This document shows, piece by piece, positions 32,447-44,359 of a stretch of 64,000 nucleotides of DNA. Source of the stretch: Rheum nobile (lineage: Eukaryota; Streptophyta; Magnoliopsida; Caryophyllales; Polygonaceae); NCBI GenBank assembly GCA_027886185.1, contig WOAB01000056.1, positions 4,030,001 to 4,094,000 on the forward strand. Reading direction: 5' to 3'. Within the stretch, counting starts at the first letter, position 1. Each line of letters begins with the position of its first letter. Both the position numbers and the translations under genes were made by a program. Under the pieces are notes generated by a model. That model saw only the letters and a program-made list of their open reading frames with translations, ran no database searches and was not told the origin of the DNA.

Positions 32447-35400
32447 TCAAAAGAACTCTCTAATGTGCTTGAGCCCCTTGGCCCGAGTGTGACTGTCATG
32501 CTTGGGCCTAGGCATGTGCTTGGTCAAATAATCTGCAATATTGTCGTCTGTGTGCACTTTGCACATCCCCATGTCTCCTTGCTTCGAGCTTTTCCAGCTG
32601 CAGCTCCTCCATTCAGAATGAAGACGTATCCAGACTGAGATTCAAAATCATCTTTGTCTGTCTGGAAACTTGCATCAGTATAGCCCTTGACGACCAGCTC
32701 GTCATCATCTCCAAATACCAAGAGATCATCCCTAGTCCTTCTCAAGTACTTCAGGATGTTCTTGGCTGCACTCCAATGTGCATCACCAGAGTTTGATTGG
32801 TACCTGCTACACATACTCAAAGCATATGCAACATCTGGGCGAGTACAAGTCATTGCATACATGATGGATCCTATGGCCGAGGCATAGGGAATCCTGCTCA
32901 TCCTCTCAGTTTCACCAGGTGTCTTAGGTAGGCCTGAGCAAACGCGGGTTGGCCTGCCCGACAAATAATACGGGCCTGAACAAGGATTCTAGCCCAAACG
33001 GGCCGTTTGGCTCGGCCCGGACGGGTAAGCGGGTCGGGCCCGATTACAGGTTCAGGCCCGTACGGGCCGCTCGGCCCGGCCCGCAATTTATTTTTAATTA
33101 ATATAAAAATATATAGCAAATATATATATAAAAAAAACCTAACCTAAAATTACTTACTATTTTCTTATTAATAGTATTAAATAATTAGTTTAGAAAATAA
33201 AAATATAAAAAAATCAAAAATATACTTGAGAATGACCAACCAGGCCGCCCGCGGGCCAGCCCGAAATTACGAGTGGGTCCGGTTAAGGAGTTTGGCCCGA
33301 ATAACGGGCCGGGCCCGGACCCGACCCGCTTAAACGGGCTGCGAAAATGGGTACGGCCCGGTTCAGACCCGTGTTTGATCGGGTCTAGTCTTAGGACATT
33401 GGCTCTTGCTGAGATGTAAGCCATGATGCATAGGTAGGAACCCTTTTTTAGAGTTCATCATATTGAATCTATCAAGGACCTTATCTACATAAGTTCCCTG
33501 ACCCAGATCAATAAGTCTCTTAGATCTATCTCTATAGATCTTAATGCCTAGTATGTACTCAGCCTCTCCCAAGTCCTTCATTGAGAAATACTTCTTAAGC
33601 CACTCCTTAATTGTCTCTAGCATAAGAATATCATTCCCAATGAGTAATATGTCATCCACATATAGAACTAGAAAGGCAACTTTGCTCCCACTAAACTTCT
33701 TGTAGACACAAGTATCTTCTTCGTATCTGATAAAGTCAAACTTTTTGACCACTTCATCAAAACGAAGATTCCAACTCCTGTATGCTTGCTTAAGTCCATA
33801 GATGGACTTCTTAAGCTTGCATATTCTCCTAGGGTTTTCTGGATCCTCAAAACCTTCTGGTTGCATCATGTATACATCCTCTTCTAAATATCCATTTAGA
33901 AAAGCGGTCTTGACATCCATTTGCCAAATCTCATAATCATAATAAGCGGTAATTGCTAGGAGTATCCTAATGGACCTGATCATAACGACCGGTGAGAACG
34001 TTTCATCATAGTCAGTACCATGAACCTGTCTAAATCTTTTGGCAACTAGTCTTGCCTTATAAACAGAAACGTTTCCATCCTTGTCTGTCTTGATCTTAAA
34101 GACCCATTTGCATCCAATGGGTTTTACCCCATCAGGCAAATCTATCAAGTCCCAGACTTGATTCTCAAACATGGAGTCCATTTCGGATTTCATGGCTACT
34201 AGCCATTTCTCGGAGTCGGGGTCCGTCATTGCTTGCTTATAGGTCGCAGGCTCGCCGTTCTCTAAAAGTAGAACTTCAATGCTAGCAGTCAAAACGTAAT
34301 CCTCATATCGTCTAGGTTGCTGCCTTGGCCTGTCTGATCTCCAAAGTGGTCCAACAATAGGAGAGACTTTAGCAGAAGGGTTGACCACATCGGTATGCGG
34401 AACCTCAGGTGTTTCATCTACTTCAGGGATTGCATCTTGAATCTGGGCGGTTTCCCTTTGAGAAGGTACGCCTCCAAAGTCAAGTTCCTCAGTGACATCG
34501 TCTATGTCCTCGTGTTGTTGGGTTTGTTGCTCAGCTTGAATCTCATCAAGCTGAACATTTCTCCCACTTGGCTTCTTGGAAAAGGAATCCTTTTTTCAAA
34601 AAGACACTATCCCGAGCAACAAATACTTTGTTCTCAGCGGGATTGTAGAAATAATATCTCCTTGTTTTCTTGGGGTAACCTATAAAGAAGAATTTGTCTG
34701 ATTTAGGTGCTAGCTTATCAGATAGTAAACGCTTTACATAAGCCTCGCATCCCCAGACCTTCAGAAATGACAAGCTAGGAACTTTTCCATATCATATCTC
34801 ATGTGGTGTCTTGTCAACTGATCGTGACGGAGTCCTGTTTAGTGTGAACGCAGCAGTGGTGATGACATATCCCCAAAAGGCTGCAGGAAGATCAGCAAAG
34901 CTCATCATTGAGCGGGCCATATCTAACAATGTCATGTTTCTCCTCTCAGATACGCCATTCAGCTGTGGCGTGCCTGGTGGAGTCAGTTGTGTCAAAATGC
35001 CACAACTTCTCAAGTGATGGTCGAATTCATGGCTCAGATATTCGCCCCCTCGATCTGATCGGAGTGCCTTTATCTTCTTGCCAGTATGTGTCTCAACTTC
35101 ATTATGGAATTCTTTGAACTTTTCAAAAGACTCAGATTTATGCTTCATTAAGTATATACTCATATCTACTAAAATCATCAGTAAATGTAATAAAGTATCG
35201 ATAGCCTCTCCTAACTTCTGTGCTCATAGGTCCACACACATCAGTATGTATGAGAGCTAAGAGCTCAGTAGTCCTCTCACTTGTACCAGTGAAAGGTGAC
35301 CTTGTTATCTTGCCCATCAGACATGACTCACATGTTTCAAATGATTCTAAATCAAATGACTTTAGGCTACCAACTGTTTGGAGTTCCTTCATGCGTTTGA

Positions 35401-35824
35401 TGCTAATGTGACCCAAACGACAATGCCATAGATTGGCTTCACTTATATCATTCGACTTTTGCCTCTTTGTATCAACGTTATAAATTTCAGATTTGAGACC
35501 CAGTATGTATAGTCCACTACTATTCATATGGGTTCGAGCATAGAAAATGTCATTCTTATAAATGGAAAAACAATCCTTAATGACAAAATCATAACCCTCA
35601 AGGTTCAAAACTGAAATTGAAATCAAATTCTTAGTAATAGAAGGAACAAAATAACAATTATAAAGTTCTAAAACTAACCCAGAAGGTAGAGGTAGACTAT
35701 AATCTCCAATAGCAAGTGTAGCAACCATTGCTCCATTTCCAACGCGTAGATCTATCTCACCCTTCTGCAACCGTCTCATATTTCTTAGTCCTTGCACATT
35801 CTTAGTCCATAAGGCAAGTGACAT
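32447..35824 (-). pseudogene. Copia element 1 pol: integrase, reverse transcriptase, RNase H
   Basis: From the 5' side: the GAG-pre-integrase block (LWHCRLGHIS, then CESCLMGK), the integrase core with TFTDDFSRY, LRSDRGGEYLS and LNGVSERRN giving D, D and E, a frameshift near 34590, and then reverse transcriptase (34388-33396) with WQMDVKTAFLNG and YVDDILL. The frame is interrupted by a MITE at 32929-33387 and resumes with RIPYASAIGSIMYA. RNase H is incomplete: GYTDASFQTDKDD is followed directly by the C-terminal VHTDDNIAD block, ending at a TGA (32449-32447). Further stops occur near 34790 and 35140. The element cannot encode a working polyprotein. Confidence 0.9.
32929..33387. mobile_element. 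hAT-type MITE inside the Copia reverse transcriptase
   Basis: 459 bp flanked by the perfect 8-bp direct repeat GTCTTAGG (32921-32928 and 33388-33395), the duplication length of the hAT superfamily. The ends are imperfect inverted repeats beginning TAGGCCTGAGCAAACGCGGG and TAGACCCGATCAAACACGGG. Ends are GC-rich and the centre is AT-rich. Removing the MITE and one repeat restores an open Copia frame, which fixes both boundaries. Confidence 0.93.
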
Positions 35825-36003
35825 TCATTGCCTTCTCGCATATTGCCTTGTGACGTGCCTTATCCTCATCAGATGAGGTGGCAGTCAGCTCTGGGATGGG
35901 GGTTTCTAGGACATCCTCTTGTCCCTCAGACCGGAGAATGATTCTCAGATTTCTTTCCCAATCAAGGAAATTTGTGTCGTTCAACTTGTTTTTCTCAACA
36001 ATT
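35802..36003 (-). pseudogene. Gag N-terminal fragment of Copia element 1
   Basis: It encodes LNDTNFLDWERNLRIILRSE, the start of a Copia gag, and then runs straight into the block that precedes GAG-pre-integrase. Gag C-terminus, zinc knuckle and protease are deleted, with the junction at about 35815. Confidence 0.85.
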
Positions 36004-37439
36004 GAGGGATAGTGAATTTGAGGTGTTCAGAAGACATAGTAACTACAAAAAAACGGAATAAAACATGCAGATAAATTATACTTGACATGCAAGAACTTAA
36101 AATTTAGACAAGTTATAAATAATAAGTTATTGCACATTCTACTCAATTAAATTGTCCCTTGTGAGTAAAATGATTCCAAGATCCTATCTTAGATAAAACT
36201 CGAGCGTACTAAGGCACTTCCTCAAGTCTCATATAATCAAGGTAAGTAAACTCTTACTAATTATAACACCTTATAACTCTTGGTTGATGGCCACATCTTA
36301 TATAAGACTCATCCTTATGCCTTAAGATTCAAAACTGAGCCTTTTGGTCTCTTGTTGAGTGTAACCATATCAAGGCAACATGCTCCTATTAGACATACCC
36401 ACACTATCCCAAGGTCAAGGAAGGACACCTCGCTAGGGCGAAAACTATCCAACGAATTCCAAGGGCCTCATTAATTTGCTAAAATATGATGAATCTAATA
36501 TTCCAAGATAATATTTAATTATGGTAACTCAAAATTTTACCAAATAAGATATCAAAATATCTAAAAATAATTAAATCTTTATTTACCAAATAACATATCA
36601 AATATCTTATTGAATAAAATAAATCTAATTTATTAAGATAGGATATCAAATATCTTATCTTGTTTTGGTAAATAATATCTTTTTAGGGTAATTTCTATCC
36701 AATTAGGAATTTTTCCCAAAAACACAAAACCCTAATAACCATCAGCCGCGACTCGCAGCCGAGACCGCGATCGCGTTTTTTTTTGCTATAGCCACCAACA
36801 GTCGCAACCGCGATTCCAAAATCGCAATCGCGGTTTTGCTCTAGTCAGTAGCCACAGTAATGAAACCGCGGCTTTTGGACCGCGATCGCGGTTTGTCCTC
36901 TGCTTTTGAATTTGTATTCGAAGTCAGTCACCGTGGCACCACATAATAAAACTGCGGTCGCGGTTGTTGGACAGCGATCGCGGTTTTGCCCTCTGGCCGC
37001 CAAGATGGTCCCGAACCATCTACACCGCGTAATTCCGGTGTTTCTCCCACTTAAAAATTGTAACATTTACAACTTTTTGGTAGGAAAACTTATGGTAATG
37101 TTTTTCATAAAATTCAGGCTTTTTGATTTATAATTTTAGCATGAAAAATCAGATTTTACATGTTCGTTCATAATCTATACAACAAATTTGCATAAACTAA
37201 TCAAAAGAATCAACTCTAGGGCAAAATAGCATGAAAAATTCAAAAATTCAACAACTATACCCACGTGAATAGACACGAATTTTAGCCTTCAAAAATCAAT
37301 TTTTTTTCGTTTTAATCATGCAAATTAATCCGTACAATCAATCTCTACATAATTGAATCAAAATAATTATGAACATGCATCAAAGTTAAAGACTTTAAAT
37401 TTGATCTAATCAATTTATGCAAGAGGCAACTGATACCAC
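36004..37439 (-). other. Leader and primer-binding site of Copia element 1
   Basis: Non-coding. It includes a cluster (36740-37000) of GC-rich near-palindromes built on CGCGATCGCG in AT-rich sequence. The primer-binding site lies next to 37440. Confidence 0.7.
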
Positions 37440-38118
37440 TATAGGGATTTAGATGCTTAAAGCGGAATTTCAGGAAAACGTTTTTCCTAACATCTAACCA
37501 AGGATCTCATGCATAAACTAAATAGATCATAGATAACAAGAATTAATTGCCTCTTGATGCGTGTTTGAATCTTCGTGGAATGGGGAGATTAGAGCCTCAA
37601 GTGTGACTCCTCTAGTTGGTCCACCCGAGTATGGATCTGGATCGCCTAGGGTTCGATTGCTAGAACGAGGAACGAAGGCGAACGAGAGAGAACTCCAGGG
37701 AGAAAGGCAGCCGTGTGGTATTCTATGGTGTTAGGTTTTTTTCTCCTAGAAAGCCCTCCTTTTATAATACCATATGTGGATATATTATTTCCTAAATTAA
37801 TATATTTTTTATTATCAATAATAACTCTTTATTACTAATAAGCCTTATCTCCCAAGTTATATCATATATAACTTTATATCATATACTTCATATAATATGT
37901 CTCCCAATAAACTGCTCTAGTCCATAGACTCTAAGGGTGTGACCTCGTAGGACCCGATAATAATAGCAATAGACTTTATAACATATATTCCATAAATCAT
38001 AGTTGATTTCTAGCAAAGCACTATGACTATCTAAGATAACCGAATTATGAATCTCCATAAATGATCTCACTCCATAATTAGTAATTACACCATGGATTAA
38101 AGTACACAATTCATTTAG
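37440..38118 (-). repeat. 5' LTR of Copia element 1 (LTR-B)
   Basis: Closely similar to LTR-A and LTR-C. Its outer terminus reads ACACAATTCATTTA instead of ACACAATTCCTTCA, so the last bases are mutated or replaced. Confidence 0.88.
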
Positions 38119-38710
38119 CTAGACCGATGCAACCATGCAACTAACTGCACTTAATTCATGAAAGATGCTCCACACATGTATCTTATCGCATCAATTTCAC
38201 TATTCATGTACTTGTCAATTAACAAATATTAATTTTACTGATTTTGATGAACCTTCTAAACCTCCCAATTACATTTGAAGTATGCTTTGATTGGATTATT
38301 ATATCAAAGATTTTTTTCATAGTCGATTACTACAATGTTGCTTTATAGCAAAAAATATTGATTGATCACCAATTTTAATTAATTTAACGTGAAAAAATAG
38401 ATTTTTTTTGTCAAAAAATTAAAGATAATTAAGATATAACTATAAAATATATTTGAAGAATAAATAATAATTAAGATAATCTAATACTTTTTATTTCTAT
38501 TTAATTTATAATCATTGTTCTAATTTTTTTTAAATATACTTTTTAATTTTTAATTAAGATATAACTGTAAAATATAATATTTAATTTATAATTTTTTAAA
38601 AGGCTGAATGATATAACATATCTTAGAGGCCGACACGTAGGCAAAACGAATGTGGTGCTGACACGAAGGATTTAGACATCTTCTTTTGTATATATATAGA
38701 TAATTTTCAC
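38119..38710. other. AT-rich spacer, no gene recognised
   Basis: It lies between Copia element 1 and the L1 remnant. No supported feature. Confidence 0.5.
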
Positions 38711-39958
38711 CTTTTTTTTTATGAGGAAAGAATTAGACTGGTCTTAGCTACGGTGTGAAAACCAGTCTAGAGCATTCTTGCGGATGAGAACCCGAAGTTC
38801 TGAATCAAGACTTAGGTTAGACACAAGTGGTGAAAAGCTGAGTTTAGCGATGCGATCAGCAGCACGGTTCACCTCCCGAAAAATGTGTCTAAAACGAACC
38901 GCCTGGAAGGAATGGATGACGACCAGAATGTCAGCAACAACCATTTCAATCTCCCAGGGACAATCCTAGACGCCCTTAATAGAATTTATAAGGCACAAAT
39001 TGTCACCCTTTATTTGAAGTTTTTGGATGTTTAGGTTTTTGGCATGATTAATGCTACTTTTTAAGGCTAGTGCTCCAGTCATGAGAATGTTATTATACCC
39101 ACATCGTTTGCTTTCCATATGAATTACTTCTGCTTTGTCATTCCTAATAATGAAACCAATACCAACTTCACCATTTGCTATTTTTGAGCCATCAAAATTG
39201 ATTTTGTGAAAGTTTTGAATTGGTTTTTCCCATTTTAGGAATTTTAATTTCCTAGTTTGTTGTGGTTTCCTCTTTATTTGAGGTATTTCATCCCTATCGG
39301 AGTTTTTAGTGTTATTCCAGTTTTTTATTAGTGTGGTGATATATTGAGAGGGATCCTTAATTCTAATACTAGGATCAGAATTAAAGATGAGTTGATTTCT
39401 GTTAATCCAAATTCCCCACCAAGTAGTGATGAGGCAGATGAATTCTTGCTTATTGAGGAGTGAGGTTAGTTCAACCAAAATATCTCTTGTTTTTTTAATT
39501 GTGCTGTCTAGGTTTCTGACTATGGTTTCAATATTCGAATTTTGTTTTTGATGTGTTTAAGCGTGAAGGAACATTGTGTGAGAAAGTGATTAAGGTCTTC
39601 AAGAGGGTTATCGCAAGAATCACATGCAAGGGGGACAGGAACATGTTTCATGGCTAATCTGTGTTTGGTGGGTAAACCATCATGACAGATTTTCCAAATA
39701 AAGTTTTGTACCTTTGGGTAGGTGTCTAATTTCCATATTCAGGTCATGTTGTTATTGGAGGGTGTTTGTTGTTTAGTGATTAGTTCGAAGGCCGATTTTG
39801 TAGAGAACCAGCCGTTTCTGCTAGGGGCCCAATACATTCTATCAGGAATAGGATGTATTGGGATGGGTATGTCAAGGATTTTGGTAACAACAGTTGGATT
39901 GAGAACTTCTTCTAGTTTGGTTTGGTTCCATGTTTTATCATTATTTATGAATTCATTT
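38711..39958 (-). mobile_element. 5'-truncated L1-type LINE: zf-RVT and RNase H domains with poly(A)
   Basis: On the minus strand, zf-RVT comes first (IWKLDTYPKVQNFIWK, then CDSCDNPLEDLNHF, about 39740-39580). A linker follows with WWGIWINRNQLIFN, then a plant-type RNase H domain (KINFDGSKIANGEVGIGF, LQIKGDN, REVNRAADRIAKLSF) with its acidic residues D, D and D visible. A T run at 38711-38722 is the complement of the poly(A) tail. One stop lies near 38966. The left part of Copia element 2 abuts the 5' side. Confidence 0.85.
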
Positions 39959-40128
39959 ACCTCATGTGCTTCATCTACTTGAGGAATTGCATCTTGAATC
40001 TGGGCGGTTTTCCTTTGAGAAGGTACGCCTCCAAAGTCAAGTTCCTCAATGACATCGTCTATGTCCTCGTGTTGTTGGGTTTGTTGCTCAGCTTGAATCT
40101 CATCAAGCTGAATATTTCTCCCACTTGG

Positions 40129-41310
40129 CTACTTGGAAAAGAAATCCTTTTCCAAAAAGACACTATCCCGAGCAACAAACACTTTGTTCTCAGCGGGATT
40201 GTAGAAATAATATCCCCTTGTTTCCTTGGGGTAACCTATAAAGAAGCATTTGTCTGATTTGGGTGCTAGCTTCTCATATAGTAAACGCTTTACATAAGCC
40301 TCGTATCCCCAGATCTTCAGAAATGACAAGCTATGAACTTTTCCATACCATATCTCATGTGGTGTCTTGTCAACTGATCGTGACGGAGTCCTGTTTAGTG
40401 TGAACGCGGCAGTGGTGAGGGCATATCCCCAAAAGGATGTAGGAAGATCAACAAAGCTCATCATTGAGCGGACCATGTCTAACAATGTCTTGTTTCTCCT
40501 CTCAGATACGCCATTCAGCTGTGGCGTGCCTGGTGGAGTCAGGTGTGTCAAAATGCCACAACTTCTCAAGTGATGGTCGAATTCTTGGCTCAGATATTCG
40601 CCCCCTCGATCTGATCGAAGTGCCTTTATCGTCTTGCCAGTCTGTGTCTCAACTTCATTCTGGAATTCTTTGAACTTTTCAAAGGACTCAAATTTATGCT
40701 TCATTAAGTAGATATACCCATATCTACTAAAATCATCAGTAAATGTAATGAAGTATCGATAGCCGCTCCTAGCTTATGTGCTCATAGGTCCACACACATC
40801 GGTATGTATGAGAGCTAAGAGCTCAGTAGTCCTCTCACTTGTACCAGTGAAAGGTGACCTTGTCATCTTGCCCATCAGACATGACTCACATGTTTCAAAT
40901 GATTCTAAATCAAATGACTTTAGACTACCAACTGTTTGGAGTTTCTTCATGCGTTTGATGCTAATGTGACCCAAGTGACAATGGCATAGATTGGCTTCAC
41001 TTATATCATTCGACTTTTGCCTCTTTGTATCAACGTTATAAATTTCAGATTTGAGATCCAGTATGTATAGTCCACTACTACTCATATGGGCTCGAGCATA
41101 GAAAATATCATTCTTATAAATGGAAAAACAATCCTTAATGACAAAATCATAACCCTTAAGATTCAAAACTGAAATTGAAATCAAATTCTTAGTAATAGAA
41201 GGAATAAAATAACAATTATAAAGTTCTAAAACTAAGCTAGAAGGTAGAGGTAGACTTTAATCTCAAATAGCAAGTGCAGCAACCCTTGCTTCATTTCCAA
41301 CGCGCAGATC
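40129..41310 (-). pseudogene. Copia element 2 integrase region
   Basis: It carries the GAG-pre-integrase block and the integrase core with LRSDRGGEYLSQEF and LNGVSERRNKTLLD, then the conserved LKIWGYEAYVKRLL region. The first catalytic aspartate region (about 40740) is disrupted by a stop. Nucleotide identity to element 1 is high over the whole block. Confidence 0.88.
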
Positions 41311-41314
41311 TATC

Positions 41315-41788
41315 TCAACCTATCATGTTGTAAACATGTGGCCCAACTAGTTTCCCTTTCTCGAGCTTGCTCTGCAATATGGACTTGAGGGTCAAATACC
41401 TCTCAATCCTGGCCTGCTCCTTAAAGAGATCTCTAAGGTTTCTCATAATAGTATGAGCATCATGATCCCCAAACCTCTGTTGAAGAGCATGTTTCATAGC
41501 ATCCAGCATAAGGCAAGTGACATTCATTGCCTTCTCGCATATTACCTTGTGACGTGCCTTATCCTCATCAGATGAGGTGGCAGTCAGCTCTGGGATGGGG
41601 GTTTCTAGGACATCCTCTTGTCCCTCAGACCGGAGAATGATTCTCAGATTTCTTTCCCAATCAAGGAAATTTGTGTCATTCAACTTGTTTTTCTCAATAA
41701 TTGAGCGGATAGTGAATTTGAGGTGTTCAGAAGACATAGTAACTACAAAAAAAAATGGAATAAAACACAGATAAATTATGCTTGACAT
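41315..41788 (-). pseudogene. Copia element 2 gag N-terminal part
   Basis: 157 residues, including NDTNFLDWERNLRIILRSE and HTIMRNLRDLFKEQARIERY, typical of Copia gag. The real start is probably the methionine of MSSEHLKF. The frame ends at a deletion junction (about 41315) that removes the nucleocapsid and protease. Confidence 0.85.
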
Positions 41789-41789
41789 G

Positions 41790-43698
41790 CAAGAACTTAA
41801 AATTTAGACAAGCTATAAATAATAAGTTATTGCACATTCTACTCAATTAAATTGTCCCTTGTGAGTAAAATGATTCCAAGATCCTATCTTAGATGAAACT
41901 CGAGCGTACTAATGCACTTCCCCAAGTCTCATGTAATCAAGGTAAGTAAACTCTTACTAATTATAACACCTTATAACTCTTGGTTGATGGCCACATCTTA
42001 TATAAGACTCATCCTTATGCCTCAAGATCCAAAACTGAGCCTTTTGGTCTCTTGTTGAGTGTAACCATATCAAGGCATAATGTCCCTATTAGACATACTC
42101 ACACTATCCCAAGGTAAAAAAAGGACACCTCGCTAGGACGAAAACTATCCAACGGATTCCAAGGGCCTCATGGTTATGACATGGAAATGCATTATCTCAG
42201 TATTCTTTTAAGGGACTTAAGCATGCAATGATTGTCTATCTATAAGTGAACTAAATAGCATAAAGAGACAATCAAGTATGCAAAGTGGGAAATAGTAAAG
42301 CATTCAAGTAATGCAATAATAAATAATTAAATTTGTGATCCTAGTATGGCCCCTAAAGAGATCTAATCTTTAATAGTCTTGACCTTCTTGGATCACCATC
42401 CTTCAGTCTTCATAGGATCTTCTTCTTCTTGTCTTACATATAATTGAAATAAACTCTCTTGCAGAAATTTAAATTACAAAAATACATAACGATACGCAGA
42501 TCGTGTACAAGAAAAACATAACAATACGCAGATCGTATTTATCTATCCTAATGAGGGTCATACTAGTCACCGCATGCAATAATATCATAATATAAAATAT
42601 ACATGCAATAATAACATATAAAATTTTATCTAAATGAAACATGCTATTAATCCAAAATAAAAGCATAAACAAATAATCGTATTAACTATTTAATATAGAA
42701 ACTGATTTCTCATTATTTTAATTCAATTAAATTGTGTATGGAATTAATATCTTATATTAATCATTACTTTGCTAAAATATGATGAATCTAATAATCCAAG
42801 ATAATATTTAATTATGGTAACTCAAAATTTTACCAAATAAGATATCAAAATATCTAAAAAAATAATAATTAAATCGTTATTTACCAAATAACATATCAAA
42901 TATCTTATTGAATAAAATCAATCTAATTTATTAAGATAGAATATCAAATATCTTATCTTGGTTTGGTAAATAATATCTTTTTAGGGTAATTTCTATCCAA
43001 TTAGGAATTTTTCCCAAAAACACAAAACCCTAATAACCATCAACCGTGATTGCGATCGCGGGTCTTTTTTTATTTTTATAGCCACGAGTCAAGACGACCA
43101 GCGACCGCGATCACGGGTCAAAAACCGCGATCACGGTTTTGCTATATTCCTCGTCGGGTCGCCAAAAGCCACGAGCTAAAAGTACCAGCAGCCGCGATCG
43201 CGGGTCCAAAACTGCGATCGCGGTTTAGCTATAACCCTCTGGCGCCGTGCCGGAAAGATGGTCCCGAACCATCTACACCTGATTAATTACAGTGTTTCTC
43301 CCACTTAAAAATTGTAACGTTTACAACTCTTTGGTAGGAAAACTTATGGTAATGGTTTTTCATAAAATTCAGGTTTTTTGATTCATAATTTAAGCATGAA
43401 AAATCAGATTTTACATGTTCGTTCATAATCTATACAACAAATTTGCATAAACTAATCAAAAGAATCAACTCTAGGGCAAAATAGCATGAAAATTTCAAAA
43501 ATTCAGCAGCTATACCCACGTGAAAATACATGAATTTTAGCCTTCAAAAAATCAAAAATTTTGTTTCATTTTAATCATGCAAATTAATCCATACAATCAA
43601 TCTCTACATAATTGAATCAAAATAATCATAAACATGCATCAAAATTAAAGGCTTTAAATTTGATCTAATCAATTTATGCAAGAGGCAACTGATACCAC
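41790..43698 (-). other. Leader and primer-binding site of Copia element 2
   Basis: Non-coding. It is longer than the element 1 leader by about 600 bases (42170-42770). It contains CGCGATCGCG-type near-palindromes at 43040-43230 and the primer-binding site next to 43699. Confidence 0.7.
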
Positions 43699-44359
43699 TA
43701 TAGGAATTTAGATGCTTAAAGTGGAATTTCAGGAAAACGTTTGTCCTAACATCTAACCAATTATCTCATGCATAAACTAAATAGATCATTGATAAGAAGA
43801 ATTAATTACCTCTTGATGCGTGTTTGAATCTTCCTGGAATGGGGAGATTAGAGCCTCAAGTGTGACTCCTCTAGTTGGTCCACCCGAGTATGGATCTGGA
43901 TCGCCTAGGGTTCGATTGCTAGAACGAGGAACGAAGGCGAACGAGAGAGAACTCCAGGGAGAGAGGCAGCCATGTGGTATTCTATGGTGTTAGGGTTTTT
44001 TCTCCTAGAAAGCCCTCCTTTTATAATACCATATGTGAATATATTATTTCCTAAATTAATATATCTTTTATTATCAGTAATAACTCTTTATTACTAATAA
44101 GCCTTATCTCCCAAGTTATATCATATACTTCATATAATATGTCTCCCAATAAACTGCTCCAGTCCATAGACTCTAAGGGTGTGACCTCGTAGGACCCGAT
44201 AATAATAGCAATAAACTTTATAACATATAGTCCATAAATCATAGTTGGTTTCTAGCAAAGCACTATGACTATCTAAGATAACCGGATTATGAATCTCCAT
44301 AAATGGTCCTACTTCATAATTAGTAATTGCACATTTGATTAAATGACACAATTCCTTCA
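43699..44359 (-). repeat. 5' LTR of Copia element 2 (LTR-C)
   Basis: It has a complete outer terminus ACACAATTCCTTCA. It is highly similar to LTR-A and LTR-B. Confidence 0.9.

Larger units (their letters stand above)
30974..38118 (-). mobile_element. Ty1/Copia element 1, two LTRs, internally deleted
   Basis: Minus orientation: 5' LTR 38118-37440, primer-binding site TGGTATCAGTTGC next to it, leader to about 36000, gag fragment, integrase, reverse transcriptase, RNase H fragments, polypurine tract (AAGTGGGAGAT, complement of 31646-31656) and 3' LTR 31645-30974. A 459-bp hAT MITE interrupts the reverse transcriptase. I could not confirm a target duplication, because the outer end of the 5' LTR is altered. 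Confidence 0.88.
39959..44359 (-). mobile_element. Ty1/Copia element 2, 5' half only
   Basis: Same family as element 1. It has LTR-C (44359-43699), a primer-binding site, a leader (43690-41790), a partial gag (41788-41315) and pol up to the end of integrase. Similarity to element 1 stops at about 39959 (equivalent to about 34400), where LINE sequence begins. Reverse transcriptase, RNase H and 3' LTR are missing. Confidence 0.88.

Noticed and set aside
30974..44359. Reading the three Copia LTRs as one tandem element with shared LTRs
   Set aside because: About 0.6 kb of unrelated spacer and a 1.2-kb L1 remnant separate LTR-B from element 2, and no convincing target duplication links the outer LTRs.
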